A stretch of 64,000 bases of DNA from Pyxicephalus adspersus (taxonomy: Eukaryota > Chordata > Amphibia > Anura > Pyxicephalidae). Within the stretch, counting starts at the first letter, position 1, and every line of letters starts with the position of its first letter. This document shows positions 48,101-61,700 of the stretch, piece by piece. The stretch is taken from positions 20,183,754-20,247,753 of the forward strand of contig NC_092863.1 of the NCBI RefSeq assembly GCF_032062135.1, given 5' to 3'. The notes beneath the pieces are model-generated. The model made no database searches. It was given only the letters and a program-made list of their open reading frames with translations, and had not been told where the DNA came from. A program made the position numbers and the translations under genes.

Positions 48101-51100
48101 TCTAGTTTGTGTTCTGGCTTGAATAGCACCTAACCAAAAGTATGGAAGTCTTCTACTCAGGCAATATAAACTTACCTCTCTCTATTTGTTTGCAGTCTGC
48201 ACCGGAACAGATATGAAATTGCTTCGCCCGTTAAGTCATGAAAATCATTATGAAACCCTACGTACTCTCTATAAGAACTGTCAAGTGATTCAGGGAAACC
48301 TAGAAATTACCTATCTGGAAGAGAGTGATGATGTTTCCTTTCTAAAGGTGAGCATTTAAAAAATTCAAACAGGAGGGACACATCCCCTCTTAACTTAGAT
48401 TGGGCTAGTACACATATGCAGATCCACTGCCTATTTGTGCCCGAGTGACTGATCCGTTTGATAGACGATTGTTAAGTCCCAAAAACTGGAACTACAGTCA
48501 TTATTCCCTGATAGAAACAATTGGAGTTCAAATTGGATATAGTCAGTTGTTTATACATAAATACAATACTTTTTCATTATTATTTTTCAACATGTCCAAT
48601 CTATACACATAATCAACACTAAAAATTGTTCTTTTATGATCATTTGACACTTCATGTCATGACCTTTGTATTAACTGTTATTTATAAGTTTTTTACACAG
48701 ATATTTAAATTATATTTATTAAATTTGAGGAGTTTTTGGATTTTGGATTTGTTTTATATTTTGGAGAATGCAATAGTGGAAGCTGGAACAACCTTCCCAG
48801 ACATATAAGAACCAAACAGCTGACTCAGCCCACCAGGTTGCAGTTATAATAAAAATACCACTTTTAATAGAACTGACCTCTTAAGGTTGTGGTTACAGAT
48901 GATTGAAATTGGAATAATCATAAGAAGCAGAAAAACTCAAGTAATAGAAGTATTTTTTTTGTCCAATATAATGTTTTATTTTAGTTTCTGCTTTATTATT
49001 TGGATTACTTGTTTTGACAGGAAATGGATGCTTGTTAAATAAAACAAATATTTTGCTTTTAGACGTCAAACAGCTTTAAGGTTTATTTTTTTGTTTTCTT
49101 TAAAAAAAAGCTACTTGATATTTGTTTGATATTCATAAAAAACGCTCAAAGCAGACCTTGACATATTTTCCTATTTAATTTAAGGACATTCAAGAAGTGC
49201 AGGGCTATGTTTTAATAGCATATAACCTGCTGAGCTATGTACCCTTGGAGAACTTACGTATTATACGTGGGACACAACTATACCAGGAACAGTATGCCCT
49301 GGCTGTACTGTCTAACTCCCAGCCTGAGCTATCAGCTGGACTTCGGGAACTACGACTGAGGAACCTCACAGGTGAGCACCATCTTCATGTGTAACTCAAA
49401 TTAAATGTCACAATGTGCAGTGCATAGAAATTACAGCTTACTATTGAACACACCTTTAAAAAACCTTTGTTATTACTCATACGGGACTAATTGTTTTCAC
49501 CCAACTTTTACCCTAAATTTTTCATGTGTAGTTGATCAAACCTCTTATCAATAAATACACTGTGAAAATTGTGAATATTTTGTAGAAAAAGGTGGGTGAG
49601 TGGGTGATTAGCTATCCTTAGACTGCTGTTATGTGCTATGTTTGCATGAGTTGCTCTTGTGTTTATGGTGCTCCTCCTCAAAAAGTGGAAGAACGACTGC
49701 ATACCCAGAAGTGACATGGCAGCTTCAGCAACCCCACCACAAACCCAATGAAAGGCAACCCTATCCTGGTGCAAATGTGTACACAGAATTGTCTCAGAGT
49801 GCTCTCATTCAGGTCAGAGAGGGGGCATTTAGAAAAGCAGTTGAGCTCGTGGTATAAAACTGTGGTCAATTGCAAGTCTAAAATCTACCTTACAGTTTTT
49901 TTTTCTTTAGAAGCAGCCTAAATAGAAAAAAAAACTTGTCTTCTACCATATTGCTGCTGAAAGGATTTCACCAAAATATTTGCTGGTGGGGAATCTTCTA
50001 TGCCCGTATGTTTTCAAGGCAGGAATTGATTTTCCACTAGAGAATGATTTAGAAAATAGCATATTCACTGGTTTATAAACAGACCCCGTAGTCTCATTTT
50101 CTGAGACAGTCCCTTTTCCTTAATGTTATAGCAAGAAAACCAAATCACCGATGGCCAAGAGGTGTTTTATCAGAACTGTCAAGAATTGGAAACCTAAATT
50201 TGATATATCATTTCATGCTTAAACTGAAATGTTTGCTGGCTTGTTGCAATATCCAAGAATCATTTGGTGGGTGCAGTAAAAGCTCTGGTTGCCCCATAAG
50301 CATAATTTAATCTTATTTATGTTCTCCCCTTTGAAGCTTCTTCAGTTGCTTCTTAAAAATCAATCTGGGTGAGATTTCTTATATTACTCTTTTAATAAAA
50401 AATGTTCCATACTGGCACAGAATGATACATCTGCTCAAGATGCCCTGTGACTACTTCTACATTAGCCAGATAGTGTTCAGTTCCACATGCTGCTTTTAGT
50501 CATATAGTTTATTAACAAATCTTCTGAAATCCCAGGTGCCAAGTGACAAATGTCTCAGATGTGATCATTTCCATTCTGCTTCAAGCCCATAAGGCATCTT
50601 CTACCTTCTACCTATATTCTATCTTATAATTGGCATATATTAGGAGGTGCAAATCTTTATGGTTAAGTTTTTGAACCTGTTTAGCCTATAAGGTCTTTTA
50701 CTTTCGACCAACTGGTGGTGGACCGTTCTTTTGAACTGGTAAACAGGACTGTACCACATTAAATATTAGAACTGGAGATTTATTTATTGTTAATATTGAT
50801 AGTAAATGATCCACAATTGTGTCCCTACCTTGCTATGTGTACTCTCTCTTCATATATAACCTGCTTACTCCCCTCACCTCTTGTTTCTGCTTTTTATCAG
50901 TTTAGTTTAATAGTAATTCATACAGAGCGTACTGTTTTGTGTTCTTTCTACATTTTGCTAAGCAAACACATGCATTTCTCCTAATAAATAAGCATTAATA
51001 GTGTTTATTTGCATCTTGTTTGTATCTCCACAGAGATCCTGAATGGAGGCGTAATCATGGAGAATAACACACAGCTGTGCTTCCATACAACCATCCTATG

Positions 51101-54100
51101 GCATGATATCATGAGCCAAAGCAATAACTATAAAAAAGATGTGGTTCTACATCCCGGCAGACGAAAGTGTGAGTTGGGACTAAAATAGAGTGTTGAGTTT
51201 TTTTAAAGAGATCCTGTTGTTCTGAAAACATTCAGGCCTTTTAGTGCAAAAAGTGCTGTTTGTTACCTTTGACAGTCAAACAGAATTTATCATTATAGAC
51301 TTTGCATTATAGACAAAGTGCAGGTATCTAGAGGTAGGCAAGTACACTTTCAACAGTTTTTCCCTCACAGTCATAAGACTTTCAAATGATTTTTATTTCT
51401 GTCTATTATGCCCTTAGATTTACAGAGCAATGGCACGCAGCACAGACCTTACCAGTGGGAGAAGGGACATGATTTTACTTCACTGCAGTTTCACTTTAAC
51501 TTACAATTCTGTTCCCTACCCTGTGTCTGGACAGTGAAAAGAGAGACAACTCACTAAGAAACTCATTGTCCTCATCTCTCCTGCTATGAGCATCTTGCAA
51601 CCAGGCAAATAATTCAAAAATAGTAAGAGGAAGTTACATTCAGTAAGGCAGGAAAAGCTAAATGTAAATCTTACTTTCCTTGTGCACTTCTAGCTTGATC
51701 CAGTCCCCTGACACAAATCAAAGCTTCCCATTAGATTTTAAATTAGATCCTATTAACGTGATAGGCAGCTACTTGACCAATGATGGCACTAGGAAGTGGA
51801 CAGGGTCAAAATAATTTAGTAAACTTGAGAAAACTTTAGATTCCAATATATTTCTTGATCTACAGTACTGGTTGTTTTTCTAATGTGGATCTTGGTCTAT
51901 AATTTTCCACCATGTGCTTGAATTCAGCTATTTATATTTGTGTCAGGTTTGATTTATATTTACAATGTAGGTTCATGTTAAAGTAAATTAAACCCAATGA
52001 GAAAAAATCTTATGTAGGCTTTAACATTATCTTATAATCTTATGTAGGCTTTAACATTATATTATAATAGCGCAACTATTGCTAAAAAAATAAAATAATA
52101 AAATAAAACTCATTTATTACAGCATTATTTTAGAGTGCGATAGGTGATTTTTCAAAAAAAACAAAAGTTCAAATTTAAATTAGTATGGATGATGACAATT
52201 GTTGTCACTGTATTTTCTGACAGGTCCATCGTGCTCCAGCAAATGTGGAACGCTACCATCAGGAGCAAATAATTCATGCTGGGGAGAGGGAGAAGAATAT
52301 TGTCAGACCTGTAAGTACCTGTCACATGATTAAAATATGAAATCTGCTACCCTGACCACCTTCTAAAATGTCTATTTGACTTTTTAAATGTCTGTATGTC
52401 AAAATGTCTGTGTCACATGCCAAATGGGTATAAGGAGTTCTGACTTGCTGCATGCTTGTTCTTGATCATTGATTTAAGCATTGGACAACTGGCACTATTA
52501 GAAAGATGAATGCAATTCAGCTATGTTAGCTTTAGTAGGTGCCATTTAAAGTAAAACTCCAAGCAGTAGGCAAATTAAGTTCATGAACTAGTAATACTAT
52601 CTTCCATTGCTGACCTCCTTCTGAAAATGCTAGATTTCTAGGTGTTCTGCAGATCCTTTAGCTTCAATTCTAATGTATCATAGTTTAGGACATCTATCTA
52701 GCTCAGAAAAGTTTTAGTATGTTCATAACTCCTCCTTGCCCCTTAGCTGTCATTGTTTTATCTATTGGGAGTAGAGGAGTGAATCTGGGTGTACAGCATA
52801 AATAAAAGTGACTAGTGATAACAATGTAAAAAAATCAGTGATTCTGCCAGTGGTAACTTTTTTTTGTTATGTTTTTATATAATATTTGCCCTTTTCTTTT
52901 ACACAAGCTTAAATGTGATATTTGAAGCTGATTTTTTTTTTGTTTCTGTCTTGTCAGTGACCAGCATTATATGTCAGAGCGGCTGTCAGAGGTGTAAGGG
53001 GAGCCATTCCACCCACTGCTGTCATGAGCAGTGTGCAGCTGGTTGTACAGGACCCAAGAACTCGGACTGTCTGGTGAGAGCTCAATCCACTATGTTTCTC
53101 TCTCATTTATATAGCATTGGGCTTTATTCATTAAGCTTTAATGCCATCTAGGGCATCTCAGTATCATAGGATATTATCTAATGAGGCCACAATAGCATGC
53201 CTTCTCATTTGAAGGAATCAAGCACATTTGGGCTGATTTATTAAAGTTCCTCAAGACCAGAGAAGATACACTTTCATCAGTAAACATGGGTGAATTATGG
53301 CACATTAGTAAGTATAGATTTGTTTGCAAATCCACTTATTTGTATGCACTCCCACTAGCCCTAGCCTGCACTGTATAATAGCTAAGTTGATTGTCATTGT
53401 CCAGCATGTACAATAGGTTTTGAAGAATTATCTTAACTGTAGTGCAAAGACCATTTGCCAAATGCACAAGTAGAGTGCTGTTAGACTTAGTATCCGCTCT
53501 CTGTTATTATGCAGCACATATGCCAGAATTGGTGCTCTGAATTTAGTCACATTTATCACAGACTTTGATCTGCGAGACTGAGGTATGTGCTCTTTGTGTT
53601 GTTCTTCAGTCTTCCATGGGCTCCAAAGGGACCACTGTACACAAGTTAGATCAGATTTCCCTCCGAGACAGTGCACTGTTGCATTCTATGGGTGATGGAG
53701 GGAGTGTAAATGGCAACCCACTGTGCTGTCCTCCATATGTAAGCAGAGTTGGTCATTCATCGATCTAACTGGGTGGATTTATGAACTACATTGGGGGACT
53801 GCTGTATACGTTAAATTGTCTCAGGCAACAATCATCTGACATATTGTAAATATATACTGGGAAGGGGGTTTATCCTATTATTTTCCTGGGTGGACTAACT
53901 TACCCGCAGCCATAAACACCTGATGGAGGTTGTAATTTTTTTTTTGTGTTCGTTTTGGGATATTTGGCTTTGCCAGGCACCAAAACTGGAATTCAAGGCA
54001 AATCTTCCAAAACAAGGCTTAGACAGATGTTAGAGGTTTTGCCACGTTCTTATTTAACTACAATGAAGACATCTGAAGGATAAACAGATTAGTTTAGACT

Positions 54101-55662
54101 TTTTACTTTTGTAGAATAGGAGGTAGCATTTGCTTTAGTGCTTGTTCCTTGGTAAACCTATTTTTGCACTGGGGTTACCCTACCAAAGCAAGGATTACAT
54201 GCTTGTTTTGGTGTAGGGAAATAGCTAAAATTACTTTTAGTGCATTGGCAGCCAATGCGCTCCTCCAGGTTTTAGGTGTGCTCATGTCATTCTTACTTAC
54301 AATGCAGAGCAACTGGTGCTGCTTTTGTAGAAGATGGTGTGAAAGCCTGTGACTGTATCACAAAGCATCTTAGAAAAGAGGCTTTGGAGAATCAGTCACA
54401 CAGAGGTGGGATCTGTGGGAGCGAGGGAATGAGGTAAGTCCTTTTTATATGGTCCCTAGACAACAACAAAGGATTAACCCGTGCTGTGCTGGGATAACCC
54501 AACTTTAGCAGTAGTTTTTTTTTTTTTTTTTTACATTGAGTTAGACTTTAAAGAAGACCTGCTCTGAGTATTTTTTATGTAACTAATGCTTAGGTTTTGT
54601 AGCAAGCACCATGACATGCTTGTCTTCATATTATTGTCCACTGTGTCATCCCTAATCTGCCTTTAAAACCACAAAAAAAAAAATGGTATGTCTGGGTACT
54701 TTCATAACTCACTGATTCATTTACCAGGCCCAAACTCTGTTAAATTAGGTTGCAAGAGAACATGGACCGTACGGGGGCTGTGGAGTAGTATGCTAAAGCT
54801 TGACTGCTGTGAAAGTTTGGCATTAAATAAATAAAATGGTATTAGACAAAATAAATTGTCTACAGAATTAGATTCATGTACAGGTATTTATTTCAAAAAC
54901 ATTTCTAATTATTAAAGTTTTTATTACAGTAATTTGGTATGTCACACATCATTATTATCACAACACAGTTTAAATCCTCTAATTTTTTTGCTTTCAGCTG
55001 GTAAATATTACATTCTATTTACTGGGTTGATGAATGATTCATCATTTATCTGTGCTCCGTGTATTAAATGATCAGCATGTAAACTTTATTACATATTAGA
55101 TGTGATCAATACATCTGCTTACTTTCTCTACAGGCTTGCCGGCATTTTAATAACAATGGCACTTGTGAGCTGCTCTGTCCGCCTTTAAATTACTACAACA
55201 CAGAGACCTACGAATCTGTTATCAACAAAGATGGTCGATACACCTTTGGAGCCAGCTGCGTCAAGCAATGTCCTTGTAAGATGCAGTTCTTTCTCTATTT
55301 CAAAATGTTCTCAAACTTTAATTACATATATTACAAGCAGTGTTATCTGCTTTTTTATTCTCCCAAACCTAGATAATTACCTGGCCACCGAAGTTGGTTC
55401 CTGCACACTTCTCTGCCCACAGGGTAATCAGGAAGTGATAACAGGAGATGTACAGAAGTGTGAAAAGTGCACTAACCAGTGCAGCAAAGGTAATCAAAAT
55501 CTATAGATTTTTAACACTATGTTTACAATTTTCTAATTAGAATTTCTTGCTGTGCAATCTCTTGTGTGCTAAGTATTTTTTAATGGTGTACACGTTACCT
55601 ATATACTAAATATTTCTAAATTTAAAAGAGAGTACAATAGTTTGGGGTTCAGTTTTATAAAC

Positions 55663-55702
<40 letters not shown>

Positions 55703-58700
55703 TTTAGCAGTATATTTAGCAGTATGTGTGGATTCCTGCATGGAGCCCTTTAACAAAGCAGCAAACTACACCATGGTTTTTCAGGTTTGTAAGCTGCCAA
55801 GGTGCAAATCTTCAAACAGCAAGCAAAAACATGCAAAAAATCCCTACATTTCCCAGGGCTTATTGAAGGCTGCAGATCACTGTGGATCTGAAATGGCCCC
55901 TAGGCTTTCCCAACTTGCTTTTTAACCACCTGGGCGTTACACTGATGTCTAGATTTCTGTACCAAAAGAGGTACACTGTTTTTCATGATTATTTTTTTTT
56001 AAATTGTAGACCTGTAACTTACAGAAATATGTCCGAACAAGGGTCTAGTAGATATCATGAATATAAAAAATGTTTGAAACACACAATCATGTAAAAAAAA
56101 ATACTTTTAATAAAATTAAATAAAATACACAAAAATCAGCTTAAACAAGAATACATAAATAAATGAAAAATACTGAAAATGCGATAATTCGGTATACTGT
56201 ATAGTAATATATTTTTCTAAAACACCTCCCTAGTGTCCAACAGTCCAATGTCACATACCTATAGACAAAACCACATAAATATATTTTGTTTTATTTTGTA
56301 TTGGATTGGATACAGGACTTTGTATTGAATCCAATACAAAATATTTGAATTTCCCGCTACGGCCCCCATCGACAGGCGCATGCACGGACATCATCAGGAA
56401 TCGTTGAGGGACGTGTACGAGAACGCCGGGTGTTCAAATTCTTTCCGAACTTCTGTACTTCCATGCAAAAAGTGTTAACTTTTTTGCATGGAAATTTATT
56501 TTAGATTGTAGGCTATAATTCACCAAATTACTCAATAATTACTTAGAATTCACCGAATTACCGCATAACTCACCGAATATATAAATTTTTTATTTTTTAT
56601 AAAACAAAAAAAAAAAAAATTTAAAAAAAAAAAAATAGTGTATAATGTAATGTACAGTAGCCTATATAATATATATATAATACAATTATATATATATTAT
56701 ATAAGGATTTCTTTGTATTGGACTCAATACAGCTTTTTTGTATTGAGTTCAATGCAAAGGAACTCAATACAAAATTTTAAATTTCCCGCCCCGCCTCCCG
56801 CCCGCACCGACGCATGCAGCGACGTCACCGGGAAACCCCGGTGATCGTCACTGCACTCGCCGGATGAAGAAAGAAGACAGAAGACGTGTCCGGAGGAGCT
56901 GCGGGGAGAAGGTATTTTTTTTTCGATCGACGCTGGATCATCGCAGCGGGGACCAGGTAAGTGAGGGGATTTAGACAGTGAGAAAAGTTCGGGTTTATCG
57001 ATTTTTGCAAAATCGATAGACCCGAACCAAGGTCGGGTTTGCCGGCCAGGTGGTTAAAAAAGGATCACTTGGCAAACATAGAAAGGAATCTAGTGCTCCG
57101 CCTGGTGGCTAGAAATAAATACAGAATGTTTATATGCACATTTAAAGGCCTTTTTACACCTTTCCATATGTTGACTGGAAAGGATAGAGTATTGTGGAAG
57201 AACCTTGGTGATTCAGCAAACCTTGAATGAATCTGGTCCAGGATTGAAAACCTTTGCCAACTAATAGCAAAGAATTTTAAGAAATCTAGTCCAGGTTTGC
57301 TGGATCACCAGCATTCACCTACATTTGCATTTTAGATTTTGGGAGATTCATTTGCTTATTAGTAACACTGTCTGTGTGTTCAGTTTGTTATGGTTTGGGA
57401 ATGGACTTTCTGAAGACCACACGGGCTGTTAATTCTACCAACATTCAACATTTCCAAGGGTGCAAGAAAATCTTTGGCAACTTGGCATTCCTTTCTGAAT
57501 CCTTCAGACCGTGAGTCTTTTTCTCTCTCAAAATGTTGAAAAATGAATGTATTTCTTTCAGAAGGATCTTCTATATTAGTCCAAAAACAGTATAGATGAA
57601 AACCATAGATATTCCACTTATTGCAGTCGCTAAAGCATATCTTTAGGTATACTGAGGTCATGTATAGACCTCTAGAAGCCAGGGCAGTGATACCAATGAT
57701 AATTTAAATTGACTTAGCATATAAAAATAGGTTTATTAATTATTTATAGCATTAAAAAAAAAAAAAAATAACCTTTTTCTAAAAACTTACTTGGTGTCAT
57801 CCTACAAATACATAACCTAGCTCCAATTTATGTGCAAATTTGGGGGAAGTTTTTAATGTTTTGACTGATGCAAGTCATTAAATGGATAAACATAATTTTT
57901 TACTGCGAGAATGGATGGAAAACTAGAATTTTAAAACAAAGACAATGTACATCAGTATGTTAAACACACATAAGACTCCCGGACAGAAATAACCTGAAAT
58001 AAAATCACCAACCATTACTTTCATACCTGAGACTAAATACAGTAAGTCTGTTTATTAATGATTGTAAGACCTATGGCATTTCAGCAGTCTGAATGAGGTA
58101 GTGGTACTATCATACTATGTATTGAATTATTATTCTAACATTTTACAGGGATCCAACACAGAATATAACTTCTCTTACTGTGAACGATTTGGAAGCATTT
58201 GCCTCTCTTGAAGAAATCACAGGTACTTAATGTGGATACATAAAGACACAAATAATTTGTTTACTTCATATAATAAATAAGCGTTATATTATAAAAAATA
58301 TTCCTGGACCCAATTTATTATAGACCACAGCACCTATTCAATAAAACACAAACAACAATTTAAACGTATATTGTTACATTGGGCCTGATTTATTAAAGCT
58401 CTCCAAGGCTGGAGAGGATACACTTTTATCAGTGAAGCTGGGTGATTCAGCAAACCTGGAATGGATCTGGTCCAGGATTCAAAACATTTGCTAGCTAGGT
58501 TTTCTGGATAACCTAGCTTCACTGATAAAAGTATAACCTCTCCAGCCTTGGAGAGCTTTAATAATTCAAACCCCATGGTATGTATTTGCTATATTCGTAT
58601 GTAGATTAAAGAGATATTTGACCTGCATATGACATCTAATAAATCAACCAAACAAAAAATAAAAAAATAAAGAAATGTGTTACCTATTTAAACCCTTGTC

Positions 58701-61700
58701 TAAACATAATCATCCATAATGAACGAACATTTTTCTGTTTAGTTTTTTTGAGTTCTCTCTTTATTATTGAAAAAAGGCCCCCTTATTTGTAACAACGTTG
58801 CCATATCATATACCAAGGGGCATCTTAGCATCATTATAAAGGAGACATATTATAAAATAAAACATTAATATTTTTTACAGTAACACAACCTATCCTAAAT
58901 TTACACCGTCAGAAAAAATACAATTTTGTTGTTTTTTTTTCTATTAATAGCATAAAAATAAAATCAATAAAAAGTTATGTTTGTCTCCAAAACACATATT
59001 TATGTATTACTTAAAAAAAAATAATTAAAACTTTCATATATATATGGTCATCTCTTTCTCTATGTTTGTTGTAGGATATATATACATTGACTCATGGCCT
59101 GAAGAGCTGTCTAATCTCAGTGTATTTGAAAATTTGAATGTAATTCGTGGGCGGCTTCTACATAAGTAAGTACACATTAATTTACTTTTACTATAGAAAC
59201 AACAGTTTATATATATATATATATATATGTATGTGGCTTAGACTCCTAATAAATTCAAGCCATAATAGTTTTAATTGTTTCCTATGGTTAAATACTAAAG
59301 TCAATCCTAATTATTCTGCAAATGCAGTTTCCCCAGCTTTCATGCTACCTTCTGTCTTCAATAGCAGGGCCCTGACTTAATAAAGCTCTCCAAGGCGGGA
59401 GAGTATACACTTTCATTAATGAAGCTTGGTGATCCAGAAAACCTGAAACGGATCTGGTCCAGGATTGAAAACATTTGCTAACAAATATCAAATGACTTAA
59501 AAAATCAATTACAGGTTTGCTGGATCACCCAACTTCACTGTTGAAAGTGTATTCTCTCCAGCCTTGGAGAGCTTTAATAAATCAGGCTGCAGGAGTCACT
59601 AAAGAAGTAAATTATTGAGAACTTTCCTTTTATGCATATTTATTGCAAGTGAGAGTATTGAAGTCAGAATGTCCACATGATGGAGTTTTAAGGAATGGCC
59701 CCTTTTATGCCAAAAGATTTATTTTAAACTGAATTTGTTATCTCATGGAGAATCTGTCAGGCTGGAGATAGTGGCAATACCACCTCCCTTTGTGAAAGAC
59801 AGAAGAAACGGTCCATTTGGAATCCTTCACTAAAGTGCCTCGTAGACCTTTCATTTAGGAAAATTAGGTGAAGCGGCAGATTCCCATCTTCAATTGTCCT
59901 AGCATTGTAGAACCATCTGTGTTTATACTGCCACCTACAGTACGATTAGATAAACTGCAAAAGGTAAAATTCACCTAAAAAGTTCTTTCTAGTGGCAGTT
60001 TCCTGGATCTGGTTACAGGGTAGACATTTCAGTAATTTGCTGGGTTTTACTTTTTATTCTGAACTGATTTTTCAGATGATGGCAACCTCCTTTTTTCTCA
60101 GCTGGGGCCTTGTTTTACTCAATGCTGCTGCTTGGTTTTCCCTTGCCTCTTACTGCCATTTTAAAGGCATTTTCCTTTACTACAGGAGTTTTGCTTTTCA
60201 TTTTGTTTTCTGTGTCTTCAGGTCACCACATGATATGGCTCTGGCCTCTGTTTCCTGCTGCATGGATTGCTACTTTGCTATTTCTGCATCCCTACTGCTG
60301 CTACACTGGAACACAGGGCAGCTATGGGAAATGCATGCAGAATGTAAGATTCTTGGGCACAAGAATAGTAGAGATCTCCTTTTTTATATTTTGAGCACTG
60401 CAGCCTTTTTAAAGGCCATTAAAGGATTGGTGTCACAAAGAATCATTTTTTCAGTCCCTTATTCTGTAGTTTTTACTCCAAACTATATCTAAAAGCATTT
60501 CCTTCGAGCATTTTATAGATTTCCAGTATCCAACATGCTGCTAAATTTTCAGAAATCTCTCTTGATTTCTCTCTGGAATATTTGAGTTTGATCCTGGGCA
60601 GAGGAATGGCGAGAGGTCTTCTGCAAGAAAAACTGCAGATTCAAAGGAAAGGACAGGTGCAGAAAGACCCCCTTTGTTGCATGAGAGTAATCATTTGAGA
60701 CAACTTTGCTCAATTCTCTACCAGGTCTTTGTAGAGAGAGATTTTGTATGGATTTTCAAGAAGCTCATTCAGCAGTCATTTGTAGTAGAAAGCCTGATAG
60801 AGCCTTTTACAACAAAGTATTTCAAATTACAGGGAGAGGCCTTTTGTGATACAAACACTGCTAGGCTTTTTCATGTGTTTGCAAACACCTGTAAAAATAT
60901 TTACTCAGCCTATCTGTAGCAAAATAGTATTTGATATTGACTGCATTGATGCAATGCAACTGTTTTATTTCTTCATAGTGGGGCATATTCACTAGTGGTC
61001 CGCAATCTTTCCATCTCATCCCTTGGCTTACGGTCTTTGAAGGAAGTCAGCAGCGGATTGGTGCTGCTAGAGGCTAACCCCAATCTTTGCTATATAGACA
61101 CTGTTCCATGGGCAAAAATTTTTAAGAATCCTAGACAGGCCATACTCAAGACAACTAATAAGCCCCAGAATGAATGCGGTAAGTTAACTTTGGATAAAAT
61201 AGTATTTTTTTTTTTTTACATTAGTTTTTGGGTTTGGCAAAGTAACTTTTTGTTCTGTGTTTAATAGAGAACGAGGGACATGTGTGCTTTCAACTGTGTT
61301 CTAATGCTGAGTGCTGGGGCTTTGGACCATCACAGTGTGTGCAGTGTAGAGGTCTGCTTCGTGGGAATGACTGTGTGGAATCCTGCAATGTCGAGGAGGG
61401 GTGAGTGTTTTGTACTGTGTTAAAAGTTAAGACCACATTTTAGGACTAATTGGTATGGGTTTTGTCAACTAAAAAATTAAAAGCACAGGTTTACATTATG
61501 TGTAAGCTTTATGTTTAGGTTCCCGTAAGTTCTCACATTATGTGCACTCTTTTATGGCAATGCTAAGATCTTATTTGCACTGAGTTATGTGATTTTCCTA
61601 GTACTTATTTCTCACTAAGCCACCTTACTCTTCCCAGTAGTCTTTAGGGGCATCAGTGCCAGGCACACCTGTTGTTATCTAACTGAACCTAACTTCATTA

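Larger units (their letters stand above)
12853..48195 (+). other. ERBB2: ERBB2 intron 1 (35.3 kb)
   Basis: It begins GTAAGAG and ends TTTGTTTGCAG. A long first intron is usual for this receptor family. The content is mainly repeats, listed separately. Stretches 12853-14225, 15931-17129, 20988-22029, 22247-23324, 25441-26779, 28801-30727, 31279-34517, 35834-36719, 36851-38026, 39163-42085 and 46660-47475 hold no gene or repeat that I can name. Confidence 0.88.
55490..57383 (+). other. ERBB2: ERBB2 intron 8
   Basis: 1894 bp, most of it occupied by an (AT)n tract (about 55660-55699), a 1.1-kb TTAA-flanked element (55926-57053) and a fold-back MITE fragment (57205-57318). Confidence 0.85.

Noticed and set aside
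59992..60492. A 166-codon open frame in ERBB2 intron 11 (from a GTG; first ATG at 60076)
   Set aside because: It is T-rich and hydrophobic without a recognisable domain, lies inside an intron, and a frame of this length is plausible by chance in 64 kb of both strands.
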